Below are positions 1 through 5,750 of a stretch of 13,570 nt of DNA, one piece after another. Source of the DNA: JABFRJ01 sp031379035. Lineage in GTDB: Bacteria; Pseudomonadota; Alphaproteobacteria; Rhizobiales; Hyphomicrobiaceae. How positions within the stretch are numbered: the first letter of the stretch is position 1; every line of letters starts with the position of its first letter. Made by a program: the position numbers and the translations under genes. The notes below the pieces were generated by a model, which worked only from the letters and a program-made list of their open reading frames with translations, was not told the DNA's origin and searched no databases. The stretch lies in the NCBI GenBank assembly GCA_031379035.1, contig JANNEU010000396.1:1-13570 (forward strand). Reading direction: 5' to 3'.

Positions 1-1017
1 GAGCTGGCGGCGGAAGTGTTTGATGCAAAGTATGCAGAGATCCGCGTTGGGTCCGGCGCGTTGGCCAATCTTTATGCGTTTATGGCGGCAGCGAAGCCGG
101 GGGATACGATCCTGGTGCCGCCGGGCGATATCGGTGGGCATGTGACGCATCACACGGCGGGCGCGGCGGGGCTGTACGGGCTCAACTGTGTGCCGATGGC
201 GGTGGATGCGGCGCGGTTCACGGTTGATCTGGATAAGCTGGCGGCACAGGCGCGTGCGTTGAAGCCGAAACTGATTACGATTGGTGGAAGTCTCAATTTG
301 TTTCCACATCCGATTGCTGACATCAGGCGGATTGCCGACGGCGTGGGCGCGCACGTGCTGTTCGATGCCGCGCATATGTCGGGAATGATCGCGGGGCGCG
401 CGTGGCAGCAACCGCTGGTCGAGGGTGCGCATCTGATGACGATGAGCACGTATAAAAGCCTGGGTGGGCCGCCTTCCGGGTTGGTACTGACGAACGATGC
501 GGCGCTCGCGGAGCGGCTGGATGCGATTGCCTATCCTGGACTGACGGCCAACTTCGACGCGGCCAAGTCGGCGGCGCTGGCGATGACGCTGCTGGATTGG
601 AAGGTGCACGGGCGTGCCTATGGTGCGGCGATGCTGGCGACAGCGAAGGCGCTGGTTGCGGCGCTGGATGCGCGTGGATTGCCAGTGCATGCAATGGCGC
701 GTGGTGGGACGACCTCGCATCAGATCGCGATAGAAGCGCATCGGTGGGGCGGTGGACAGGCAGCGTCGAAGAAGATGCGGCCGGCGAACCTGCTGGCGTG
801 TGGGATCGGATTGCCGATGGCGGCGATCGAGGGTGATGTGAACGGGTTGCGGTTGGGTGTGAATGAGATCGTGCGCCTCGGCATGGGGCCGGAGCATATG
901 GCCGAGCTGGCCGGGCTGATCAGCCGCGCGCTGGTGGGGAACGACGCACCGGACGCCGTGGCGCGCGATGTGACGGCGTTCCGCGGGCGGTTCACGGCGA
1001 TGCGGTTTGTGCGGTGA
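1..1017 (+). CDS. Serine hydroxymethyltransferase-family PLP enzyme, 5' end missing
   Basis: The reading frame is open from base 1, so the gene starts left of the window; about 338 codons are visible and the N-terminal quarter is missing. It belongs to the fold-type I PLP enzymes nearest to serine/glycine hydroxymethyltransferase, which move a one-carbon unit between serine-type amino acids and tetrahydrofolate in the cytoplasm. Visible marks are DAAHMSGMIAG (the PLP-contacting Asp and His of SHMT's D-AH-GL-A motif), STYKSLGGPPSG with the probable Schiff-base lysine encoded at 454-456, and RLGVNEIVRLGM near the C-terminus, matching the SHMT substrate-carboxylate arginine region. The lysine motif differs from the canonical T-HK-LRGPRGG. 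It may therefore be a divergent paralogue, for example one acting on alpha-methylserine or another substrate, rather than housekeeping GlyA. Family is confident; substrate is unknown. No terminator is evident before the next gene. Confidence 0.85.
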   Translation, partial: ELAAEVFDAKYAEIRVGSGALANLYAFMAAAKPGDTILVPPGDIGGHVTHHTAGAAGLYGLNCVPMAVDAARFTVDLDKLAAQARALKPKLITIGGSLNLFPHPIADIRRIADGVGAHVLFDAAHMSGMIAGRAWQQPLVEGAHLMTMSTYKSLGGPPSGLVLTNDAALAERLDAIAYPGLTANFDAAKSAALAMTLLDWKVHGRAYGAAMLATAKALVAALDARGLPVHAMARGGTTSHQIAIEAHRWGGGQAASKKMRPANLLACGIGLPMAAIEGDVNGLRLGVNEIVRLGMGPEHMAELAGLISRALVGNDAPDAVARDVTAFRGRFTAMRFVR

Positions 1018-1107
1018 ATGTAGCTCCACGATAAATCAACACATTGCTTATTTTCCATTTCAAAGGATACTCTCTCGAATGTCCTACACCGGAACTGGCG
1101 GTCATAC

Positions 1108-1923
1108 TTGTCTCAGTATTCTCACGTCGTTTACATTGACGAAGCCGGTGACGAGGGCTTTGGCAAGCTAAGAACGGACAAGTCCGGCGGCCAATCGCGC
1201 TGGCTCCTTCTCGGCGCAGCGATTGTTCGAAATGCAGACGATCGGTTCTTGCCAGCTTGGCGTGATCAAATCCTGGAGAGATTTCCTGAAAAGAAGCAAC
1301 GCGATCTGCATTTTCGCAACTTGAACCACGCACAAAAAGTGGTCGTGTGCCAAGAAATTGCGCAACGCCGTATTGCAGGTTGCGTCACTCTATCGAACAA
1401 GACAACAATTCCAGGCTCCAAGTGGGCTGAACTCTTCAAGCGCCCGGGCCAGTTATATAATTTTCTTGTTCGGTGGCTCCTGGAACGCGTGACGAATTTT
1501 TGCGCGACCGACGCAAAAGATTTGAAGATAAAAGGCCGGGTGAAGGTTGTTTTTTCGCGACGAGGCGGGACTGACTATCGGGCTATGAACGAATATATGT
1601 GCCTGATGCGTGATGGCCGAGAGAAACTTCCACCAGCGGGTTCAATCGATTGGGCCGTTTTTTCGCCCGTCGATATCGTGGTTGAAGTACATAGCAAGTG
1701 GGCCGGGCTGCAAATTGCCGACGCGATAACAAGTGCATTCTTCAATGCCGTTGAGCCAAACGGCTATGGCAATCTTGAAACAAGGTATGCGAACGGATTA
1801 CGTAACACGATGATCGAAAGATCAGGTTCGGCATTGGGGTTCGGCGTCACGCCAGTTCCAAGTCTGCAGAAGTGCCAACCCAACGCTGAACAAAAAGCGT
1901 TTTTCCTGGATTTCGCAAAATAG
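1108..1923 (+). CDS. DUF3800 domain protein
   Basis: A 271-residue protein with the hallmarks of DUF3800: an N-terminal strand VVYIDEAGDEG with acidic residues D11, E12 and D15, a central basic stretch FSRRGGTDYR (149-158), and a late GLQIADAIT motif with D205. The family is thought to have an RNase H-like fold with clustered acidic residues and is often seen in accessory or mobile regions; its activity is not settled. The best start is TTG at 1108, because it puts the family's IDEAGD strand at the expected distance from the N-terminus and has a weak GGCGG (1096-1100) upstream. An ATG at 1079, behind AAAGGA at 1062-1067, is in another frame and stops at 1171. Base composition is clearly more AT-rich than the neighbours, and no partner gene lies beside it. 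This suggests a separately acquired single-gene insertion between chromosomal genes. Confidence 0.8.
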   Translation: MSQYSHVVYIDEAGDEGFGKLRTDKSGGQSRWLLLGAAIVRNADDRFLPAWRDQILERFPEKKQRDLHFRNLNHAQKVVVCQEIAQRRIAGCVTLSNKTTIPGSKWAELFKRPGQLYNFLVRWLLERVTNFCATDAKDLKIKGRVKVVFSRRGGTDYRAMNEYMCLMRDGREKLPPAGSIDWAVFSPVDIVVEVHSKWAGLQIADAITSAFFNAVEPNGYGNLETRYANGLRNTMIERSGSALGFGVTPVPSLQKCQPNAEQKAFFLDFAK

Positions 1924-2142
1924 AAAGTGGCGGGTCCCTGGCCCCTGATTCACATCGCGTCGGATGCTGCCGCCCGAAGGCAACTTGGGGACTTTCCAGC
2001 GCTTACCCGCCGGGTTGCACCATGGCAAAATTAATACGATTCGTCAAGAGTCAATAAGAACAAAGCTAGAACATTTTTTGGCTTGCCTTACGTGTTTACC
2101 CCACATTCGACGCCCTCTTAAGCACTCGCCACTCAAGTAAAA

Positions 2143-2155
2143 TGGCATCTTGCCA
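2143..2155 (-). terminator. Weak hairpin with T tract downstream of the lipoprotein gene
   Basis: Read on the minus strand this is TGGCA-AGA-TGCCA followed by TTTTACTT, a 5-bp stem with a short T tract about 50 bases after the lipoprotein stop codon. The stem is short, so it may only be a weak or fortuitous terminator. The rest of 1924-2201 is relatively AT-rich and contains no recognisable gene. Confidence 0.3.
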
Positions 2156-2201
2156 GAAGATTTGTTGACCAAATGCAGGACCGGGGCTTCAACAGCCGGC
2201 C

Positions 2202-2849
2202 TTACAGCAGCCTGTCCACGACGCCAGAGCCTTGCTGCATCAGTTGTTTGGCGGTGAGCCAGACGTCGCGGCCACGGATCTTTTTCCGCATCTCCTCGAG
2301 CCAGCGCGCGTCAATGCTGCGGGGGCCGAGGTCGTCTTCGAAGAGTTCGTTGGTGAAGTGATTGACGGCCATCTTGCGGATGGCTGGGTTGGAGAGTTGG
2401 TCGCGCACCGCACGATCCATGCCTGGCTTTAGTTTGAAGCTCACCTCGTGGAACATGAACTTCGCTGCTGGCTGTGCGAAGCGTTCGGCACCGACCAGAT
2501 AGATCGGTACGCACATGGATGCGCAGCTTTTGCCGGCCTCGACCAACGTATCGATCGCGCGTTCGCGGGACGCTTTGCGGATGACCCTGATGACTTCATG
2601 GCCATGGGCGACGCTGCCGCCGGGTGAGTTGAGTGAGATGACGATCCGCCGGGGATCGGTTTCGAATTTCTCAAGGGCTTCAGCGAAGCGCTCGCGCATC
2701 GGCGCTTCGACCTGGCCATTCCAATGGAGGACGACACGGTCGGCGTCTTCGCGCACGTTCAGTCCGGCGCGCTCCGATGGTCCGGCTGCTTTGCAACCCG
2801 CGAGCGCGAACAGCGCCACTGCGAACCCTGCGAGACCCAATACTTTCAT
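2202..2849 (-). CDS. Lipoprotein with ClpP/crotonase-like fold (COG3904-like)
   Basis: A 215-residue exported protein. Residues 1-19 form a lipoprotein signal with lipobox LAGC; Cys19 is the likely lipidated residue, which places the protein at the periplasmic side of a membrane. Residues 38-136 resemble the ClpP/crotonase fold. ISLNSPGGSV (71-80) matches the ClpP oxyanion loop, the ASM of GKSCASMC puts Ser111 where ClpP has its nucleophile, and MFHEV puts His134 where ClpP has its catalytic histidine. Two cysteines, C109 and C113, flank the serine and could form a disulfide. Predicted periplasmic proteins of the COG3904 type share this layout, but their proteolytic activity is not established. 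No operon partner is visible; argC lies 181 bases upstream on the same strand. The ATG start gives a complete signal peptide. Fold assignment is fairly secure; protease function is an inference. Confidence 0.8.
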   Translation of the reverse strand: MKVLGLAGFAVALFALAGCKAAGPSERAGLNVREDADRVVLHWNGQVEAPMRERFAEALEKFETDPRRIVISLNSPGGSVAHGHEVIRVIRKASRERAIDTLVEAGKSCASMCVPIYLVGAERFAQPAAKFMFHEVSFKLKPGMDRAVRDQLSNPAIRKMAVNHFTNELFEDDLGPRSIDARWLEEMRKKIRGRDVWLTAKQLMQQGSGVVDRLL

Positions 2850-2942
2850 CTGCGCGTCCCCAAAACGAGCCTGATCGTCAGGGAAGGTTATGGCGCTGCG
2901 CTTTTCCGGTTTCTGAAAACGACACTGACAATTGATACTAAT

Positions 2943-2968
2943 CGCCGCAAATGTGTGGATTTGCGGCG
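2943..2968. other. Perfect 10-bp hairpin between argC and the lipoprotein gene
   Basis: CGCCGCAAAT (2943-2952) and its exact reverse complement (2959-2968) flank a 6-base loop. There is no T tract on the minus strand after it, so it is not a textbook intrinsic terminator for argC. It could stabilise the argC mRNA 3' end or act in the lipoprotein mRNA leader. Confidence 0.5.
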
Positions 2969-3030
2969 GATGGTTAGGATTTGGTTGATGACTGGTTCGT
3001 CGATGGCCGTCTTACGCGGCGGACTGCTGC

Positions 3031-3981
3031 TCAGGTCGCAATGCCGAGCATCAGCCCCATGCTTTGCACGGCGGCACCGGAGGCCCCTTTGCCGAGATTG
3101 TCGAGTTTGGCGACGAGCAGCGCGTGCCCCATGGCGTCGGAGCCGAACACGCGCAGCTCCATCACATCGGTGCCGTTCAAACCTTCTGGCTCGATGCGCC
3201 CTGACTTCGCGGCGTGATCGTCGGCATCGATAATACGCACCAGTGTCGCGCCCGCAAAATGCTTCACCAATGCCGCGCGCAGATCCGCCACCTTCGGCTT
3301 GCCCGTGAGCTGATCGAGATGCAGCGGCACCGACACCAGCATCCCCTTCCGGAACGTGCCGACGCTGGGGACGAAGATCGGCCGCCGTGTCAGCCCACAG
3401 TACTGCTGCAACTCTGGCACATGCTTGTGCATCAAGCCGAGGCCGTACATGTCGAACGCTGGCGCCGCGCCACTCTCATGGGCTTCGATCATCGATTTGC
3501 CGCCGCCCGAATATCCGCTGACAGCATTCACCGTTACCGGGAAATGCTTCGGCATGATGCCAGCGTCGATCAGTGGCCGGATCAGCGCGATGCCGCCCGT
3601 CGGATAACACCCCGGATTTGAAACGCGCGTCGCGTTCGCGACCTTGTTGGCATGCCCAGGCTCCATCTCCGGGAAACCGTACACCCATTTTGGATCGACC
3701 CTGTGCGCCGTCGATGCGTCGATGATGCGCGGGGCGGCGTCGCCAAGTTCATCAGCAAGGGCCACGGCTTCTTTTGCGGCGTCATCGGGCAGGCAGAGGA
3801 TGACGAGATCAACCTCGCGCATGAGGGCTTGCCGCGCTTTCGGATCTTTGCGCTTGGCGGGGTCGATACTTTTAACGCTGACGGAGCCAAGCTTGGCCAC
3901 CCGCTCGCGGATTTCGATGCCGGTGGTGCCGGCTTCGCCGTCGATAAAGATGGTGGGCGTTTTGGAAGATGTCTTTGCCAT
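3031..3981 (-). CDS. argC: N-acetyl-gamma-glutamyl-phosphate reductase, type 2
   Basis: Catalyses the NADPH-dependent reduction of N-acetyl-glutamyl-5-phosphate to the semialdehyde, the third step of arginine (ornithine) synthesis, in the cytoplasm. The N-terminus carries an NADP-binding loop, GEAGTTG (15-21), and the catalytic cysteine lies in SNPGCYPTGG (Cys125). AVSGYSGGGKSM and the histidine-containing GLMHKHVPELQQY are also typical of the family. At 316 residues it has the size of the short type-2 ArgC. The ATG at 3981 is chosen because GAAGG sits 9 bases before it on the minus strand; extending the frame further upstream would run through a terminator hairpin. No other arg gene is beside it. 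The leader at 4007-4121 (separate entries) looks like an arginine-responsive attenuator, so expression is probably set by charged tRNA-Arg supply. Confidence 0.93.
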   Translation of the reverse strand: MAKTSSKTPTIFIDGEAGTTGIEIRERVAKLGSVSVKSIDPAKRKDPKARQALMREVDLVILCLPDDAAKEAVALADELGDAAPRIIDASTAHRVDPKWVYGFPEMEPGHANKVANATRVSNPGCYPTGGIALIRPLIDAGIMPKHFPVTVNAVSGYSGGGKSMIEAHESGAAPAFDMYGLGLMHKHVPELQQYCGLTRRPIFVPSVGTFRKGMLVSVPLHLDQLTGKPKVADLRAALVKHFAGATLVRIIDADDHAAKSGRIEPEGLNGTDVMELRVFGSDAMGHALLVAKLDNLGKGASGAAVQSMGLMLGIAT

Positions 3982-4006
3982 AGTCTCGAACCTTCGAAGG
4001 GCCCTG

Positions 4007-4038
4007 AAAACAAAAAAGCCGCGCATTGGGCGCGGCTT
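4007..4038 (-). terminator. Intrinsic terminator in the argC leader (putative attenuator)
   Basis: On the minus strand AAGCCGCGC (4038-4030) pairs with GCGCGGCTT (4024-4016) around the loop CCAAT. The T tract T6-G-T4 (4017-4007) follows directly. It lies between a tiny arginine-rich open frame and the argC ribosome binding site, with no full-size minus-strand gene upstream for it to terminate. A competing fold is visible: the run 4039-4028, which includes the 5' arm, can pair completely with 4060-4056 plus 4072-4066. The terminator itself is clear; the attenuation role is inferred. Confidence 0.85.
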
Positions 4039-4061
4039 GCGGACGTGTCAGTAGACAAGCG

Positions 4062-4121
4062 TCATCGCACCCGCGGGCAGGGGAAGAGGCGACGTCGGGT
4101 TGAGGCTGATACTCTATTCAT
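4062..4121 (-). CDS. Putative arginine-rich leader peptide of argC
   Basis: A 19-codon open frame, MNRVSASTRRRLFPCPRVR, ends 80 bases before the argC start codon. Six of the 19 residues are arginine, including three in a row (CGA CGT CGC, 4097-4089) and two more just before the stop. Codons used include AGA, CGG and CGA twice, which are generally disfavoured in high-GC alphaproteobacteria. No Shine-Dalgarno sequence precedes the ATG, but a possible promoter would start transcription at or very near it, so the message may be leaderless, as reported for the rhizobial trp leader. Its stop codon overlaps the 5' half of an antiterminator helix. It is too short to be judged by coding statistics; the call rests on its arginine content, its position and the RNA folds around it. 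Confidence 0.55.
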   Translation of the reverse strand: MNRVSASTRRRLFPCPRVR

Positions 4122-4128
4122 GAAACGG

Positions 4129-4157
4129 TAGATGCGGCGATTGGTAGGGGAAGTCAA
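4129..4157 (-). promoter_or_regulatory. Possible sigma-70 promoter of the argC leader
   Basis: Minus strand: TTGACT (4157-4152), a 17-base spacer, then a weak -10, CATCTA (4134-4129). Transcription would begin about 8 bases later, at or next to the A of the leader ATG (4121). The -35 is good and the -10 poor, so the exact position is uncertain. Confidence 0.35.
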
Positions 4158-4263
4158 GGTTCTCTCAATGCGGCGCGGCTGAGTGGTAAGGCCAGGATAG
4201 AGGGAGCGCCGTGGAAAAGCGGCGATGCGTGGCTGCGCTTTGCATCGATGGAATGCGGGATCC

Positions 4264-4294
4264 GTAGGGCGGGTTAGCGCTAGCGTAACCCGCC
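4264..4294. repeat. REP-like palindrome, single copy
   Basis: GTAGGGCGGGTTAGCG followed by a mirrored half: GGCGGGTTA (4268-4276) is the exact reverse complement of TAACCCGCC (4286-4294), with a GCTAGC palindrome in the middle. It belongs to the same family as the two palindromes at 12341-12457. Such GGGTTA/TAACCC elements are common between genes in Hyphomicrobiales. Confidence 0.8.
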
Positions 4295-4534
4295 GTCCAG
4301 GGCGCGATTTCGCTGCTCCATGACCATCGCCCTGCACTGGCGGATGACGGCGCTGAAGGGCACCTTATCCGCTACGGGTCTCGCGCTGCATCGATGGTGT
4401 AGCTGTCCTTCCTGCCACCTTAACGTCAGAGTGTGGAAATGATTTATGTTCGCGCCGGTTGTGTTGGATTGAATGCAACAGATTAGTCCAGCGGCAGCCC
4501 TTGTTTGGGATCGAAGCGGCGGACAGTTGCTTAT

Positions 4535-4575
4535 TAGGGTCGTTCCGCTCTTAATGGAATCGAAGAACGACCCTA
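4535..4575. repeat. 11-bp perfect inverted repeat, 19-base loop
   Basis: TAGGGTCGTTC (4535-4545) is the exact reverse complement of GAACGACCCTA (4565-4575). No T tract follows on either strand, so it is not an intrinsic terminator. It may be part of a decayed intergenic repeat or small insertion. Confidence 0.65.
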
Positions 4576-4594
4576 GCTCATTGTTTGGTCGTGC

Positions 4595-4633
4595 TTCTTT
4601 CGGGAAAACCGCTGCACACTTTTCCCGGAAGCA
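4595..4633. repeat. Degenerate intergenic hairpin element
   Basis: An imperfect inverted repeat: the arms gtgcttctttcgggaaaa and ttttcccggaagcac match except for three extra bases in the left arm, around the centre ccgctgcacac. The core resembles the very common rhizobial intergenic sequence of the type gaaaaccgctgcacacttttc (familiar from memory, not searched). It lies about 80 bases after the dioxygenase stop codon on the minus strand and could also help end that transcript. Confidence 0.55.
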
Positions 4634-4704
4634 CTCTAGCAGTTGCTTACTACGCGCCAGCGCCCGAGACGACGAGCAGGGACGGGCCCCCACCTTGGCA
4701 GCGA

Positions 4705-5703
4705 TCACCGGTTGCCGCGCACGGTTTCCCACCACGCGCAGTCCGACACGCCGGTGCGGAAATTGCCATCGGCCACCTGCAGGGGTACGCGCAAGCCGTC
4801 GGCGGCGGCCCGGGCGCGGATGGTCCGGGCTTCGGTCAACTGATCGGGCGCGAGCCAGGTGCGGTCGTGCCCCCATAAGCTCGGGCCATAGTGCATTTCC
4901 TGCGGCTGCCACGTCGCCGGATCGATCTCGCGACCGCCCCAACCGTACTCGATGAAGAAGTCTGACGGCGTCTTGGCGTAGAACGACGTCATGAAGTCGT
5001 TGGTGTGGCGACCGAGCGTCGTGGCAATGCGCCCAGGCTCGGCTTGCATCAGATCATAGCCCTGCCCGACATCGTCGAGGCTGCCGAGTTCCATCATGAT
5101 ATGATGGATGCGTCGATTGCCGCCCTCGATCAGCGCTAGACTGTGGTGGCGACCGTTGAGATGGAAGAAGAAGGCTTTGAACGGCCGCAGCGTAAAATCA
5201 CTCAGGCGGAAGCCGAGCACATCCTCATAGAACCACTGTACGTCTTTGACGCTTGGCACGTACAGCACGGCATGGCCCATGCCGAACGGACCCGTGCGAA
5301 ACCCAGAGATTGAGCGCCCTGGCCGAAGCGCTGCGTCTGCGAGCTCGGCGCCGTGAAACACCTCCATTCGATTGCCGGCCGGGTCGGCAAAGCGAATGGC
5401 AGCAGCCACGCCGCGTTGATCGGCTTCTGTCTGGACAAGGCGATGGACAGCAATTTTGGCGGCTTCGATACGATGCGCCACAGCATCCAACGCCGCCGCA
5501 TCCGCGACCTCCCAGCCAAACGTATCCGCAATCCCGGCGTCCGAGGAAACGAGAATCCGTTGCTTGCGGTCATCCATGCGGAACTTCAGCGCCGTCCGCG
5601 ACTTATCGACGAGTTCGAGACCGAGCAGCGTTGTGCCGTAGGCCTCCCAATCGTCGAGGCGGTCAGAGTGGATGCCGAAGTATCCGAATGACGAGAGCGC
5701 CAT
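4705..5703 (-). CDS. Type I (vicinal oxygen chelate) extradiol dioxygenase
   Basis: A 332-residue two-domain VOC enzyme related to BphC-type 2,3-dihydroxybiphenyl 1,2-dioxygenases, which cleave catechol rings next to the hydroxyl pair using Fe(II) or Mn(II). By alignment to BphC from memory, the metal ligands are His144 (GMGHAVLYVP), His201 (RRIHHIMMEL) and Glu252 (FFIEYGWGG). The second-shell residues His187 (GRHHSLAL), His233 and Tyr242 (HTNDFMTSFY) are also kept, so the enzyme should be active. The N-terminal half (1-130) is the non-catalytic repeat. The ATG start is supported by GGAGA 7 bases upstream. It lies 47 bases after the glutathione transferase gene on the same strand, probably as a two-gene operon. 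The substrate cannot be told from sequence: biphenyl-, naphthalene-, steroid- or lignin-type catechols are all possible. Confidence 0.9.
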   Translation of the reverse strand: MALSSFGYFGIHSDRLDDWEAYGTTLLGLELVDKSRTALKFRMDDRKQRILVSSDAGIADTFGWEVADAAALDAVAHRIEAAKIAVHRLVQTEADQRGVAAAIRFADPAGNRMEVFHGAELADAALRPGRSISGFRTGPFGMGHAVLYVPSVKDVQWFYEDVLGFRLSDFTLRPFKAFFFHLNGRHHSLALIEGGNRRIHHIMMELGSLDDVGQGYDLMQAEPGRIATTLGRHTNDFMTSFYAKTPSDFFIEYGWGGREIDPATWQPQEMHYGPSLWGHDRTWLAPDQLTEARTIRARAAADGLRVPLQVADGNFRTGVSDCAWWETVRGNR

Positions 5704-5750
5704 GGCAATGTCTCCGTTAGGTCATGTCTCCGTTGGCGCGCGCCACGCCC

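Larger units (their letters stand above)
4122..4704. other. Gene-free stretch with intergenic repeats
   Basis: Frames here encode nothing recognisable. Besides the argC promoter candidate, the stretch holds a GGGTTA/TAACCC palindrome (4264-4294), an 11-bp inverted repeat (4535-4575) and a degenerate hairpin element (4595-4633). A 10-base string, cagttgctta, occurs directly at about 4524 and about 4640, on either side of the last two. This looks like a patchwork of small intergenic repeats downstream of the dioxygenase gene. Confidence 0.6.

Noticed and set aside
3982..4026. Upstream extension of argC by 15 codons
   Set aside because: It would translate through the terminator stem and T tract; the start at 3981 has its own ribosome binding site.
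4280..4942. Minus-strand open frame of 220 codons overlapping the end of the dioxygenase gene
   Set aside because: It is out of frame with the dioxygenase, runs through the repeat block and resembles no family.
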